Assembly (NCBI GenBank): GCA_947631405.1
Contig: CANRLC010000001.1
Span: 62,001-126,000, forward strand
Direction: 5' to 3'
Source of the DNA: an uncultured Clostridia bacterium
Lineage (GTDB): Bacteria; Bacillota; Clostridia; Christensenellales; Aristaeellaceae
Length of the DNA: 64,000 nt
Shown: piece by piece, positions 28,472 through 37,147 of the stretch
How the letters are laid out: each line of letters starts with the position of its first letter
How positions within the stretch are numbered: the first letter of the stretch is position 1
Notes under the pieces: generated by a model
Told to the model about the DNA's origin: nothing
Databases searched by the model: none
What the model saw: the letters and a program-made list of their open reading frames with translations, nothing else
Position numbers and translations under genes: made by a program

Positions 28472-31000
28472 TCAGTACGCCAGAGAGTACGACGGCGCCA
28501 TGAAGTCGTCCTGATCGAGCAGGCGATGATCCATGTAGTAGCCGATGACCTCTTTGATCGTCGTGGAGCACATCGCGCCGCTGTACCCATGCGGGATGTA
28601 CACGCACACGGCGATTTCAGGATTATCGTAGGGCGCAAAGCCCACCATCCACGCGTTGTTCTCGAGATCGATGCGGGTTCGCTCGGCGGTTCCCGTCTTC
28701 GCGCCCATGTCGTTGGTGTAGGCGAAATTCTTGAAGTAGCGTTCCGCCGTGCCGCCGACCGTGCCGTCGGCGCCGGCCACGCCGTGCATCCCTTCCTTGA
28801 TGGCGTTTAGGTAGTCCTGCAAGTGATCGTCCTCCAGTTCGGAGGCCATGATCGGCTGGCCCGTGCTTAGCACCTCGCCGTCCGGGGAGATGATCGAATC
28901 GACCAGCCGCAGGTCGTAGACGTGGCCGCCGTTGGCCACCGCCGCCACATAGCGCGCGACGGCGACGGGCGTCACCGCGGTGATCGACTGTCCGACCGCC
29001 GCCATGATCGCCTCGGAACCGCCCCATTTGATCTCGTTGAGCATGATGTAGGTATCGCCCGCGACCACCTGCAAGTAGACCAGCTCGCGCGGCATGTCCA
29101 GCTCCTCCATGAGGATGGTGCGGATCTCGGGCAGCCAGTCGTCCTGCCTGTAATCGACGGCCATGTCCATCAGGCGCTTGACGCAGCGGTTGAGCTTCTC
29201 CTCGTCGAAGGTCATCTGGTAGTCCTCGCCGATGGCGATCAGGTGGTTCTTGATGCCGTTGAAGACGATGGAGGGACGCCATGTGCTCTGCTCCGCCGCG
29301 CTGATCGCCTTGTTCTTGTCGTAGAGCGTCGTCTGGCTGCCGACGTAGCTTTGCAGCTCGCCCGGCAGGTCGATGCCCGTGCGCGTGGTGAGGCCGTAGA
29401 GCGCGGCGGTCTTGTAGAGCTGGTCGTCCGTATTCTCATACAGGCGGGAGCCGACCTCGTAGAAGAAGTAGTTGCACGAGTGCGTCAGGCCCTCGGAGAC
29501 GGTCTGGTTCGCGTGCGGGGAGAGGTTTTTCTGGTTGATCCAGCAGCGCGGCGGATTGCTCTTGTCGTACTTGTCGAACTTGCCCATATCGCTGATGGTC
29601 TCGCTGAGCGACAGCTGGCCCGTCATCAGGCCCGCCGTCGCCGTGACCAGCTTGAAGATGGAGCCGGGCGTATCGCGCGAACCGATGGCGTAATTGACCA
29701 GCGGGTTGCGCTCGTCCAGCAGGACGTTCGCGGCGGCGTCTCCCCCGACGATGAACGCGTTCGGGTCGTAGGGCGGATAGCTGGCCAGCGCCAGCACGCG
29801 GCCCTGCATATCGACGACGACCACGGCCCCGACCTCCGCCAGCTCGATCGGGCTGGTGTCAAAGTCGCGCGTGGTGCCCTGCAGCTCCGCGCGGTTGTTT
29901 TCAAGCCATGTATCGGTCGCCATGAGATCCTCCTGCTTGTCTCGGATCTCGCTGATATTCTGCTCGAGCGCCGCCTCGGCAACGCGCTGGAGGTTGGTGT
30001 CGATGGTCAGCTTGATGTTGTTGCCGTCCGTCGCCTCGGTCGTGGAGAGCGTGCGGCTGATCGCGCCGTAGCGGTCGATCTCGACGACGCGCTTGCCCAC
30101 GCGCTGGGTGGTGTTGGCGGTGAGCCAATCCTCCATCGTCTGCTCGACGCCGTCCAGTCCAATCAAGTCGGAGAGCGCGTAGCCCTTCGCCTGATAGGAA
30201 TTATAGTAGGTGTCGTAATTCTGAATCTTGCCGACGTAGCCGATCACATGGCTGGCGAGCGTGCCGTTGGGATAGACGCGCTGGCTGCTGACCGACACGC
30301 TGACGCCCTCGAGCGACTGCGCCTTGGCCTCGATCTCGATGACCGTCTCCCAGCTCACGTTGGAAGCGATGGTGATGGGCCGCGAGAGGAAGGCGTTGTT
30401 CTGCATCGTCTCCCAGACGCCGAGCACCTTGATCTTGTCCTCGACGCTCATCTCCTCGGGCAGGTGATAGTTCTCGCACAGGCGGCTAAAAAGCTCCTGC
30501 TGGGGCGCGTTTTGCAGGTAAAAGTTGCTGCGCCACATCGCCTCGCGGGCGTTCTGCTGGGCCTGCGTGTAATCGTTGTTGTTCCACACGAAGAGCCACG
30601 CGCCCGTCATCGGGTCCTGCTTTAGGGAGAAGCTGGTGTCCATCGTGCCGCCGTTGCGCTCCACGATCTCGATCACGTCGATGATTGAGCGCGTGTAGAC
30701 GGCGCTGGAGCGCATCGGGTTCCCCTCCTCGTCCACCTCGGTGGAGACGAAGTTCGGGTCGCGGTAAAACTGCACGTTGTAGATCTGCTTGTCGTAGGCC
30801 AGCGTCAGGGAGTTGGCGTCCATGATCGTGCCGCGCGACCCCTGGCTGGTGATGGTCTTGGTCTTCTTGCTCTCGGCGCTGTTCGCGTTGTCCTCGTAAT
30901 CGACCACTTGAAGGTTGAAGAGCTGCACGATCAGCACGCCGAAGAGCAGCAGCGCGATGATGGCAAAGGACACAAACCGCCCGCGATACCGATTGTTCAC
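28472..31000 (-). CDS. mrdA: Penicillin-binding protein 2 (elongasome transpeptidase)
   Basis: 842 residues from GTG 31000, overlapping the mreD stop (GTGA). One N-terminal anchor (about 9-31), the PBP dimerisation domain (from about 50; RGTIMDANSLTLAYD), and the transpeptidase domain with all three motifs: SxxK in DTPGSIFKLVTATAG, SxN in THSCNYFF, and KTG in GAKTGTAERT. It is longer than the usual 600-700 residues. The extra length lies in the N-terminal domain and in a segment between SxN and KTG (about residues 600-680). Cross-links lateral wall peptidoglycan with RodA and MreBCD. Confidence 0.96.
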   Translation of the reverse strand: MNNRYRGRFVSFAIIALLLFGVLIVQLFNLQVVDYEDNANSAESKKTKTITSQGSRGTIMDANSLTLAYDKQIYNVQFYRDPNFVSTEVDEEGNPMRSSAVYTRSIIDVIEIVERNGGTMDTSFSLKQDPMTGAWLFVWNNNDYTQAQQNAREAMWRSNFYLQNAPQQELFSRLCENYHLPEEMSVEDKIKVLGVWETMQNNAFLSRPITIASNVSWETVIEIEAKAQSLEGVSVSVSSQRVYPNGTLASHVIGYVGKIQNYDTYYNSYQAKGYALSDLIGLDGVEQTMEDWLTANTTQRVGKRVVEIDRYGAISRTLSTTEATDGNNIKLTIDTNLQRVAEAALEQNISEIRDKQEDLMATDTWLENNRAELQGTTRDFDTSPIELAEVGAVVVVDMQGRVLALASYPPYDPNAFIVGGDAAANVLLDERNPLVNYAIGSRDTPGSIFKLVTATAGLMTGQLSLSETISDMGKFDKYDKSNPPRCWINQKNLSPHANQTVSEGLTHSCNYFFYEVGSRLYENTDDQLYKTAALYGLTTRTGIDLPGELQSYVGSQTTLYDKNKAISAAEQSTWRPSIVFNGIKNHLIAIGEDYQMTFDEEKLNRCVKRLMDMAVDYRQDDWLPEIRTILMEELDMPRELVYLQVVAGDTYIMLNEIKWGGSEAIMAAVGQSITAVTPVAVARYVAAVANGGHVYDLRLVDSIISPDGEVLSTGQPIMASELEDDHLQDYLNAIKEGMHGVAGADGTVGGTAERYFKNFAYTNDMGAKTGTAERTRIDLENNAWMVGFAPYDNPEIAVCVYIPHGYSGAMCSTTIKEVIGYYMDHRLLDQDDFMAPSYSLAY

Positions 31001-31617
31001 AGCTTTCTATGCCTCCGATTGTGTTCCGCGAGGGTCGCCGCCATGGCGTCCGCCTCGCCCGTCTCCGGGTACGCGTCGCTTTCCTGCGGCGCGGACGCGC
31101 GCAAAAAGCGCGGGCGCCACGCCATCAGCCTGCCCAGCAGGTAGGCCACGGGCAGCGTCATCACGGCGCTGTAGGCGCAGCAGAGCAGCATGCGCAGCAG
31201 CGTCGTCAGGCTCTGCTCCGAGCCGATGATGAACAGGTAACCGATGTCCACGATCTCGCGCGCCGCCGTCATCAAAAAGCAGACGATCATCATTTCCAGA
31301 TAGCTCTTGTGGCGGAATTTGCGCAGCAGGCCGCTCAGCGCGCCGCGCAGGTACGGGCTGGCCATGCCGATGATCGTGTAGCTGATGACGTTGACGGCCT
31401 TGAGCACCATCTGGTAACCGACGCTCGCGTCGTAGAGCAGCGACATCACAGCGCCCACGCAGTAGCCGCCGTATACGCCGCAGTACGTCGTGACCGCGGC
31501 GAGCAGCGAGCACATCAGGTCGGGCGCGACGCCCGCGATGCGGATGTAGCCGACCAGCGTCGTCTGCGCGACGACGACCGCGACGGCTGCGGCGAGCAGC
31601 CGCAGCGCCTTGGACAT
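30997..31617 (-). CDS. mreD: Rod shape-determining protein MreD
   Basis: 206 residues. ATG 31617 is chosen because GGAGGTGA lies 6 nt upstream of it; TTG 31623 would be too close. Five to six membrane helices; VAQTTLVGYIRIAGVAPDLMCSLLAAV with GGYCVGAVMSLLYDASVG is the MreD signature region. Polytopic partner of MreC. It has a longer basic cytoplasmic tail than usual (about 170-206). It overlaps mrdA. Confidence 0.92.
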   Translation of the reverse strand: MSKALRLLAAAVAVVVAQTTLVGYIRIAGVAPDLMCSLLAAVTTYCGVYGGYCVGAVMSLLYDASVGYQMVLKAVNVISYTIIGMASPYLRGALSGLLRKFRHKSYLEMMIVCFLMTAAREIVDIGYLFIIGSEQSLTTLLRMLLCCAYSAVMTLPVAYLLGRLMAWRPRFLRASAPQESDAYPETGEADAMAATLAEHNRRHRKL

Positions 31618-31646
31618 CCGCAATCACCTCCCGCGCGCGCTTCGCT

Positions 31647-32813
31647 TTACAGGTTCTCGGGGAATTCGTCGTCTTCGGCGGGCCAGTCGGGATCCTCCGG
31701 CCACGCCTCGTCGTCCTCCGGCGGCGCTTCGTCCTCCTCCGGCTGGGGCGTCTCGATCACAAACTGATCGGCCAGATCGCCCAGCGCCTCGTCGTCCACG
31801 ATGAAGTCCAGCGTTTCCGGCGCGGGCGTCGGCGTGGCGCGTCCCGGCGCATCCGGCAGCGGCACCGGCGTGGACTGATTGAGCCGCTCGTCCTCGATGA
31901 CCGCCTGCGGCCTCGCGGTCGCGACCGGGGCGATGATGACCTCGTTGTTGTCGTAGTTTTCGGGCATCTCCTCGACCGGCGCGTAGTAGCGCAGCACGAG
32001 CACGTTTTCGATGTGCTCAAAGTCCGCCGCCGGCTCGATGACGATGTAGTGCTTGTTGTCCTCGATGGCGCGCGTGCTCTCGCGGACGTAGCCGATGAGC
32101 AGGCCGCGCGGAAAGGACACGCCGACGCCGGAGGTGATCACCCGGTCGCCCGGGCGCGGCACGCTGTCAGCGGAAAGGTAGTACATGCGGCAAAGCGGCT
32201 CGCCCGTGCTGGCCAGCGTGCCCTTGACCGCGCCCTGATCGCGGCTGCTCTCAATGAGCGCCGCGAGGCTCGCCTGATCGTCGATGATCGTGATGACCTT
32301 CGAGGTCGAGGAAAAGACCTCGTACACATAGCCGATCAGCCCCTCGGACGTGATGACGGCCATCTGCTCGTCCACGCCGTCGGCGCTGCCCTTGTCGATG
32401 GTGAAGGTGGAAAAGTAATTGCCCGACTCGCTGGCGATCACGCGGGCGAGCAACGGGTTCATCTCGGCGCGCTCCTCGTATTCGCCCAGCAGCGCGCGAA
32501 GCTGCGCGTTCTCCTCTTCCAGCTCCTCGTAGAGCAGGCTGCGCAGGATCAGCTCGTCGTTCTGCGCCTTGAGCTGGTTGTATTCATACTCGATATTGCT
32601 GCGCAGCTTCACCCTTTGCAGATAGCCGCGCACCGCCTGCGCCGCCCGCGAGGTGAGGCTTTGCAGCGGCGTGATGACGCGCGAAAGCGGCCCCTCCGGT
32701 GAGAGCGTGGCGTCGCCCCACTGGTTGTAGGCGGTCAGCGCCATCAGCAGGAAGAGCGCGATCGCGAGCAGCCTGCGCAGCATGGCGTATACGGCCGGGT
32801 GCTTTTTCTTCAT
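31647..32813 (-). CDS. mreC: Cell shape protein MreC
   Basis: 388 residues. N-terminal anchor (about 10-28), periplasmic coiled coil (about 65-115, ELEEENAQLRALLGEY), then the MreC beta-domain (ARVIASESGNYFSTFTIDKGSADGVDEQMAVITSEGLIGYVYE, RVITSGVGVSFPRGLLIGYV). The C-terminus carries an unusual 90-residue Pro/Glu/Asp-rich tail (from about residue 300, TPTPAPETLDF and repeated PEDD blocks) that is not part of the fold and should be extracellular. It scaffolds PBP2-RodA. Confidence 0.95.
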   Translation of the reverse strand: MKKKHPAVYAMLRRLLAIALFLLMALTAYNQWGDATLSPEGPLSRVITPLQSLTSRAAQAVRGYLQRVKLRSNIEYEYNQLKAQNDELILRSLLYEELEEENAQLRALLGEYEERAEMNPLLARVIASESGNYFSTFTIDKGSADGVDEQMAVITSEGLIGYVYEVFSSTSKVITIIDDQASLAALIESSRDQGAVKGTLASTGEPLCRMYYLSADSVPRPGDRVITSGVGVSFPRGLLIGYVRESTRAIEDNKHYIVIEPAADFEHIENVLVLRYYAPVEEMPENYDNNEVIIAPVATARPQAVIEDERLNQSTPVPLPDAPGRATPTPAPETLDFIVDDEALGDLADQFVIETPQPEEDEAPPEDDEAWPEDPDWPAEDDEFPENL

Positions 32814-32831
32814 CGGATGCGGTTTCCTCCG

Positions 32832-33857
32832 TCATTCGCCCTTTTTCATGCTGTCGAGCATGTCGTAGTGATCGGCCAGATAGCCCGCGCCCAGCGTGGT
32901 ACACTCGCCCGCGTCGCGCGCGACGGAGACGGGCACGCCGAACTCGGTGGCGATCATCGCGTCGAGATTGGGCAGCGCGGCGGAGCCACCCGTCAGGTAG
33001 ATGCCGTTTTGCAGCACGTCGGCGGCCAGCTCCGGCGGGATGCGCCCGAGCACCCACTTGATCGCGCCGAGGATCTCGGCGAGCGTGTCCTGAATGGCCT
33101 CGCCGACCTTCTTCATGCTCACGTCCACGGTCAGCGGCATGCCGGTGGCGATGTCGCGCCCGCGCACGACGGCGACGTGGTCGGCGCTTTGCCGGTTGCT
33201 CACGTCGGAGAGATCCATCTTGAGCTGCTCGGCGACGCGCTCTGTGACGAGGATCGCGTGCTGCTTTTTGAGGAAGCCCGCGATGGCCTCGTCGATCTTG
33301 TTCCCCGCCACGCGGATGGACTGCGAGAGCACGATGCCGCCCATCGACACGATGGCGACCTCCGTGGTGCCCGCGCCGATGTCCACGACGAAGTTGCCCT
33401 GCGGCTCGTAGACGGGCAGGCCCGTGCCCAGCGCTGCGGCGAACGCCTGCTCCACGGTGAACGTGGCGCGCGCGCCGATGCGCTCCATCGCGTTGAGGAC
33501 GGTGCGCCGCTCGACCTTGCTGACCTTGCTGGGCATGGTCACCACGACGCGCGGGCGCGCGAAATTGCGCAGGCCGATCGCCTTGCTGATGAAGTAGTGA
33601 ATCATCACCTGCGCCATCTCGTAATCGACGATCACGCCGTCTCGCAGCGGCCGCACGACGCGCATATCGCCCGCGGCGCGGCCGATCAGCTCGTCCGCGC
33701 TGTCGCCGACGGCGATGATATTGCGCGGGCCGTCGCCCCGTGCGATGACCACGGACGGCTCGTTGACGACGATGCCCTTGTCCTTGACGTAGACGCGGGT
33801 GTTGTTCGTGCCCAAGTCCACGGCGATGTCCGGCGAAATCAACTGAAAAGCTGCCAT
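32832..33857 (-). CDS. mreB: Rod shape-determining actin homologue MreB
   Basis: 341 residues from ATG 33857 (SD TTGGAGGAAC); the same frame stays open upstream across maf but that part has no MreB content. Actin fold: phosphate-1 IAVDLGTNNTRVYVKDKGIVVNEPSVVI, FVVDIGAGTTEVAIVSMGGIV, hinge/adenosine YLTGGSAALPNLDAMI. ATP-dependent filaments under the membrane direct wall synthesis. First shape gene of the mreBCD-mrdA-minD*-rodA operon, preceded by maf as in many Firmicutes. Confidence 0.97.
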   Translation of the reverse strand: MAAFQLISPDIAVDLGTNNTRVYVKDKGIVVNEPSVVIARGDGPRNIIAVGDSADELIGRAAGDMRVVRPLRDGVIVDYEMAQVMIHYFISKAIGLRNFARPRVVVTMPSKVSKVERRTVLNAMERIGARATFTVEQAFAAALGTGLPVYEPQGNFVVDIGAGTTEVAIVSMGGIVLSQSIRVAGNKIDEAIAGFLKKQHAILVTERVAEQLKMDLSDVSNRQSADHVAVVRGRDIATGMPLTVDVSMKKVGEAIQDTLAEILGAIKWVLGRIPPELAADVLQNGIYLTGGSAALPNLDAMIATEFGVPVSVARDAGECTTLGAGYLADHYDMLDSMKKGE

Positions 33858-33886
33858 CTGTTCCTCCAAGCGGCATAAGCGCGCTG

Positions 33887-34453
33887 TCAAATCTCGGCGA
33901 GCATCTCGCGCAGCGCCGACATCGGCAGACCGATCACGCCCGAATGGGATCCCTCGATCCTGTCGATGAACATCCCGCCCATGCCCTGTATGCCGTAGCC
34001 GCCCGCCTTGTCGAGCGGCTCCCCGGTCTCGACGTATTCCTCGATCTCGCGCGGCGTGAGGCGCGCAAAGTGAACGCGCGTGTACTCCGCGCGCTGCAGG
34101 AGCTTGTCCGTCGCGGCGTCGTATAGCGCGAGGCCCGTGTAGACGCCGTGCCACCGGCCCGAGAGCCGGGCGAGCATCTGGGCCGCGCGCTCCTTCGTGC
34201 CGGGCTTGCCCAGCACGCCGTCCAGATAGACGATCGTGTCCGCCGCAAGCACCAGACAATCGGGGTGCCTCGGCGCGACGGAGAGCGCCTTGCGCCGCGA
34301 AAGCTCCAGCACGATCTCCTCCGGCGATAGATCGTCCCCCACGCGCTCGTCGGCGTCGGAGGGATCCACCTCGTAGGAAAGGCCCATCAGCGAGAGCAGC
34401 TCTCTTCGCCGTGGGGAGCCGGAAGCGAGGATCAGCGGCCGCTTCGTGTGCAT
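33887..34453 (-). CDS. maf: Maf family nucleotide pyrophosphatase
   Basis: 188 residues from ATG 34453 (SD CAGGAGGACG). Hydrolyses non-canonical or modified nucleoside triphosphates (dTTP/UTP or methylated bases). Signatures: LILASGSPRRRELLSLMGL, LVLAADTIVYLDGVLGKP, VYTGLAL, and KAGGYGIQGMGGMFIDRIEGSHSGVIGLPM. Its Arg and Asp catalytic residues are present. It leads the mreB operon; an A/T-rich -10 TATAAT (reverse, 34493-34488) lies upstream with a poor -35. Overproduction of Maf in B. subtilis blocks septation, which explains the old name. Confidence 0.95.
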   Translation of the reverse strand: MHTKRPLILASGSPRRRELLSLMGLSYEVDPSDADERVGDDLSPEEIVLELSRRKALSVAPRHPDCLVLAADTIVYLDGVLGKPGTKERAAQMLARLSGRWHGVYTGLALYDAATDKLLQRAEYTRVHFARLTPREIEEYVETGEPLDKAGGYGIQGMGGMFIDRIEGSHSGVIGLPMSALREMLAEI

Positions 34454-34565
34454 CTTTGGCGTCCTCCTGTCGGTTTCACGATGTTTCATTATATCACAGT
34501 TTCCCCGCGATTGCATCCGTAAAACGCGGATTTGGTCAAATCGCTGAAAAATCGCGCGCGGGGCC

Positions 34566-34606
34566 GCCGCAAAAGCGGGCCGCGACGGCGAATCGTCGCG
34601 GCCCGA
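34566..34606 (-). terminator. Terminator of xpt
   Basis: Reverse strand: GGGCCGCGAC / GTCGCGGCCC 10-bp stem, then GCTTTTG. Confidence 0.85.
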
Positions 34607-34612
34607 AGGGAA

Positions 34613-35185
34613 TCAGTCGAGGAAGTCGATCCTGCCCGGCGACATCGAGCGAACGCGCGCGAGCGAGAGGACGTCAAGCCCCAGATCGTCAAGCCGCTTG
34701 CGGCCCGCCTGGAACGCCTTCTCGATCACGATGCCCACGCCGCCGACCTGCGCGCCCGCCTGCTCGCAGAGCCGCAGCACGCCGAACGCAGCCTCGCCGC
34801 TGGCCAAAAAGTCGTCGATCAGCAGCACCTTCTCCCCCTCGCGCAGGAAGTCGCGCTTGACGGTGAGCTGGTATTCCGTGCCCTTGGTGAAGGAGCGCAC
34901 GGTGGTTTGAAGCAGCTCGCCCGTCATGATGCGGGAGGTCTGCTTTTTGAGGACGACCAGCGGCAGCTGCATCGCCAAGGCCGTAAACACCGCCGGGGCG
35001 ATGCCGGAGCTTTCGATGGTTGCCACGCGGTCGTAGCCGCCGCCCGCAAAGTGCCGGGCGAACGCCTCGCCGACGTCGCGCATGAGCGCCGGGTCGATCT
35101 GGTGATTGAGAAAGGCGTCTACCAGCAGCACATCCTGATTGATCGCCTTGCCGCGGGTCAAAATCGCGTCTTTGAGCTTTTGCAT
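34613..35185 (-). CDS. xpt: Xanthine phosphoribosyltransferase
   Basis: 190 residues. Converts xanthine and PRPP to XMP in purine salvage. PRPP loop VLLIDDFLASGEAAFGVL, IESSGIAPAVFTALAM, VLKKQTSRIMTGELLQTTVRSFTKG and the C-terminal hood RSMSPGRIDFLD all match Xpt. It is alone: no pbuX follows and no purine riboswitch or PurBox pair is seen in its short leader. Fits functionally with the purine nucleoside transporter at 59.7 kb. Confidence 0.96.
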   Translation of the reverse strand: MQKLKDAILTRGKAINQDVLLVDAFLNHQIDPALMRDVGEAFARHFAGGGYDRVATIESSGIAPAVFTALAMQLPLVVLKKQTSRIMTGELLQTTVRSFTKGTEYQLTVKRDFLREGEKVLLIDDFLASGEAAFGVLRLCEQAGAQVGGVGIVIEKAFQAGRKRLDDLGLDVLSLARVRSMSPGRIDFLD

Positions 35186-35226
35186 CGCTGACCTCCATCG
35201 GTTCGCCGGGTGCTTCCGTCGCCCCT

Positions 35227-35255
35227 ATTGTACCGCAAGCCTGCGCAGGATGCAA
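35227..35255 (-). promoter_or_regulatory. Sigma-A promoter of xpt
   Basis: Reverse strand: -35 TTGCAT (35255-35250), 17-bp spacer, -10 TACAAT (35232-35227). Confidence 0.8.
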
Positions 35256-35286
35256 GACAAAGCGCGCAAAAAGCGCGAAGGCGCGT

Positions 35287-35886
35287 CTATGGGAAGCGGC
35301 GCACGGGCGGCGGATACAGCGGCAGCGGCGTCGGGCAGCGGTCGGGCGGGCAGGGCGGCCTGCCGCCCGTCCACTCCGCGCGGCTGAAGAGCGTCTGCAA
35401 AATCAGCTTGAGCGAGACCTCGAACGCGCCCGGCGCGCAGAAGCGCGAATGTCCGAGATACACCTGCGCGCCGCGGCGAACGCTTAGCCCCTGCCACGGG
35501 TCGCAGGCGCGCGCGCAGCTCTGCACGCAGACGGTCGCGCAGCCCTCGCCGCTGCACCCGCGCGCATCGACCACGCTGCACAGCAGCGTCAGCGAAAGGT
35601 TTTCGCAGCCGCCGGGCGCATACGTTTCGCATGGGCCGCACACATCGCGAGGCGCGGGAGAGGCGGGCTTGATGCTCACGACCTGCACGTCGCACAGCGT
35701 GAGCGGCGGGCACAGGCCGCACGCAAGGCCGCTCAGCGTGAGCAGGCCGTCGTAGCAGAGCGTCTCGCTCTGCCGCTGCACGATGCGCTCGACGATGTAG
35801 CCGCCGTCAAAGCAGGGCGGCGGCGGGGGCGGCCCCTTGCGCGGCGGACGGGGCGGCCTCGTCCCAGACGGCATCCAGTTCTTCAC
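35287..35886 (-). CDS. Cys/Pro-rich protein, possible spore-surface protein
   Basis: 199 residues from GTG 35886 with a strong SD (AAAGGAGGG). Both ends are proline-rich (PPRPPRKGPPPPPPC near the start; PPCPPDRCPTPLPLYPPP at the end). The middle is cysteine-rich, with pairs such as CGLC, CGPC, CVQSCARAC; in total about 18 Cys. No signal peptide or membrane helix is evident. The middle has alternating hydrophobic beta-like strands (LLTLSGLACGL, VEVSLKLILQTLF-like). Cys-rich cross-linked proteins of this sort are typical of spore coat or exosporium, and a sigma-E/K-like promoter lies upstream. The role is inference. Confidence 0.6.
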   Translation of the reverse strand: MKNWMPSGTRPPRPPRKGPPPPPPCFDGGYIVERIVQRQSETLCYDGLLTLSGLACGLCPPLTLCDVQVVSIKPASPAPRDVCGPCETYAPGGCENLSLTLLCSVVDARGCSGEGCATVCVQSCARACDPWQGLSVRRGAQVYLGHSRFCAPGAFEVSLKLILQTLFSRAEWTGGRPPCPPDRCPTPLPLYPPPVRRFP

Positions 35887-36002
35887 GAGAATCCCTCCTT
35901 TCCAAAGGGTTCACCGCATCCTATGCCCACGCGGGATGGGCGGTTAAAGACTTTCGGTCTGTTTAAGGAATACAGACCAAAAGTCTGCTTTAATGCAGAT
36001 GA

Positions 36003-36030
36003 TACTATATGTTGCAGAAACTTCACCTAT
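36003..36030 (-). promoter_or_regulatory. Possible sigma-E/sigma-K promoter
   Basis: Reverse strand: ATA (36030-36028) within GTTATA, 16-bp spacer, CATATAGTA (36011-36003). CATANNNTA fits mother-cell sigma -10 elements. The transcript would run through a hairpin (35949-35987, GGTCTGT/ACAGACC) to the Cys/Pro-rich gene. Confidence 0.4.
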
Positions 36031-36036
36031 AACAAT

Positions 36037-36062
36037 AAAAGCAGGCGAAAGCACCTGCTTTT
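36037..36062. terminator. Bidirectional terminator
   Basis: AAAAGCAGG / CCTGCTTTT with loop CGAAAGCA; mainly ends the GNAT gene (reverse strand). The 35887-36094 interval holds only this, the promoter above and a hairpin at 35949-35987. Confidence 0.75.
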
Positions 36063-36094
36063 GTGTGTAAGGATGCGCTCATCCAGTTGAAGAC

Positions 36095-36544
36095 CTACGC
36101 TTTTGCCATCTTGAGAAGCGGTACCCATTCATCTTCAATGATCTTTTCGCCTGTCAGATGAAATCCGTGCCTTTGATAGAATGCTATGGCTCTCATATTG
36201 TATTCGAGCGCCCAAAGCCAGCGCGCATTCTTCTCGTTCACCGCGAAGTCGAGCAGCGTTGCGCCGATCCCCTGACTTTGAAACTGAGGTTCTACATACA
36301 GCTTTTCAATTTCGTCGCCGCAAAGGCGAACGATGCCTTTGACGACGCCGTCGTCATAGACGAACGTATTGGAAAGCGCATCCGTTCCTTCCCGATATTC
36401 CGACGCCATCTCCACGACGTTCAGCTCTCCAAAATAGAATGGGTCGTTATGAAAGAACGGATAAAAGTTCACGCGGTAATTGGTGACGATGATCTCCGCA
36501 ATGCGCGAGGCATCCGCCGGCGACGCGGGTCTGATGAAATTCAT
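36095..36544 (-). CDS. GNAT family N-acetyltransferase
   Basis: 149 residues. GNAT acetyl-CoA site in KLYVEPQFQSQGIGATLLDFAV (motif A, Q/RxxGxG/A variant QSQGIG) and the C-terminal ALEYNMRAIAFYQRHGFHLTGEK. The N-terminus FIRPASPADASRIAEIIVTNYR is also standard. Substrate unknown. Base composition is visibly lower in GC than the flanking genes and codon choice includes A/T-ending codons, a sign of recent acquisition. Confidence 0.9.
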   Translation of the reverse strand: MNFIRPASPADASRIAEIIVTNYRVNFYPFFHNDPFYFGELNVVEMASEYREGTDALSNTFVYDDGVVKGIVRLCGDEIEKLYVEPQFQSQGIGATLLDFAVNEKNARWLWALEYNMRAIAFYQRHGFHLTGEKIIEDEWVPLLKMAKA

Positions 36545-36631
36545 GGTGTTCTCCTGTTTCTGTCTACGTCATTCGGTTTCATAAAATGCCGGTTCTTTGC
36601 GCTATGCCGTGTCATGATAAATTGGAATTTG

Positions 36632-37075
36632 TCAAGTATCAATACGGTTCATGTCTACAAGCGTTCGGTTGCGATAGTTCAAATCCGAGCGTTGGGTAAA
36701 GCCCATCTTTTCCCAGAAAGCGTTGCCTTTGTCGTTATGAGCAAAAACAACTAAGTTGACTTTATTGATGCCTTGCGCTTTTAAGGCATTTAGCGCTTTT
36801 TCGACCATTTGCTTACCAATACCATGCCTCTGGTGGGCAGGAGATACTGCAGTGTGGCTGATATATCCGCGACGGCCATCATGCCCTGTAAGTATTGCGC
36901 CGATGATATTGCCCTGTTCCTCTGCGACAAAACAGGTATCAGGATTCCGAGCGAGATACTTTGCAAACCCTTCTCGTGAATCATCCAAATTGTTTAATCC
37001 CATACCGGGGCAACTGAGCCACAGGGCATAAACGCTATCATAGTCATCGAGCCGCATATTACGAATTTCCATCAT
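36632..37075 (-). CDS. GNAT family N-acetyltransferase
   Basis: 147 residues. Starts MEIRNMRLDDYDSVYALWLSCPGMGLNNLDDS, as in the YpeA-like branch. Acetyl-CoA loop VSPAHQRHGIGKQMVEKALNAL with Q/RxxGIG, then VFAHNDKGNAFWEKMGFTQRSDLNYRNRTL. Substrate unknown. Like the adjacent GNAT gene it is lower in GC than its surroundings; the two are only 87 bp apart, on the same strand, and share the same odd composition, yet they are not close paralogues. Confidence 0.9.
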   Translation of the reverse strand: MMEIRNMRLDDYDSVYALWLSCPGMGLNNLDDSREGFAKYLARNPDTCFVAEEQGNIIGAILTGHDGRRGYISHTAVSPAHQRHGIGKQMVEKALNALKAQGINKVNLVVFAHNDKGNAFWEKMGFTQRSDLNYRNRTLVDMNRIDT

Positions 37076-37147
37076 TTGTCCCCCATAATTCCCGATTCTC
37101 CGCGCTTATGCCCGATCGGCGCCCTTTCGCGCGCTCATCCGTATCTT

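Noticed and set aside
34613-35286. Purine riboswitch or PurBox upstream of xpt
   Set aside because: The leader between the promoter (35227) and the start (35185) is about 35 nt, too short for a purine aptamer, and only one loose CGAAC-like motif is present.
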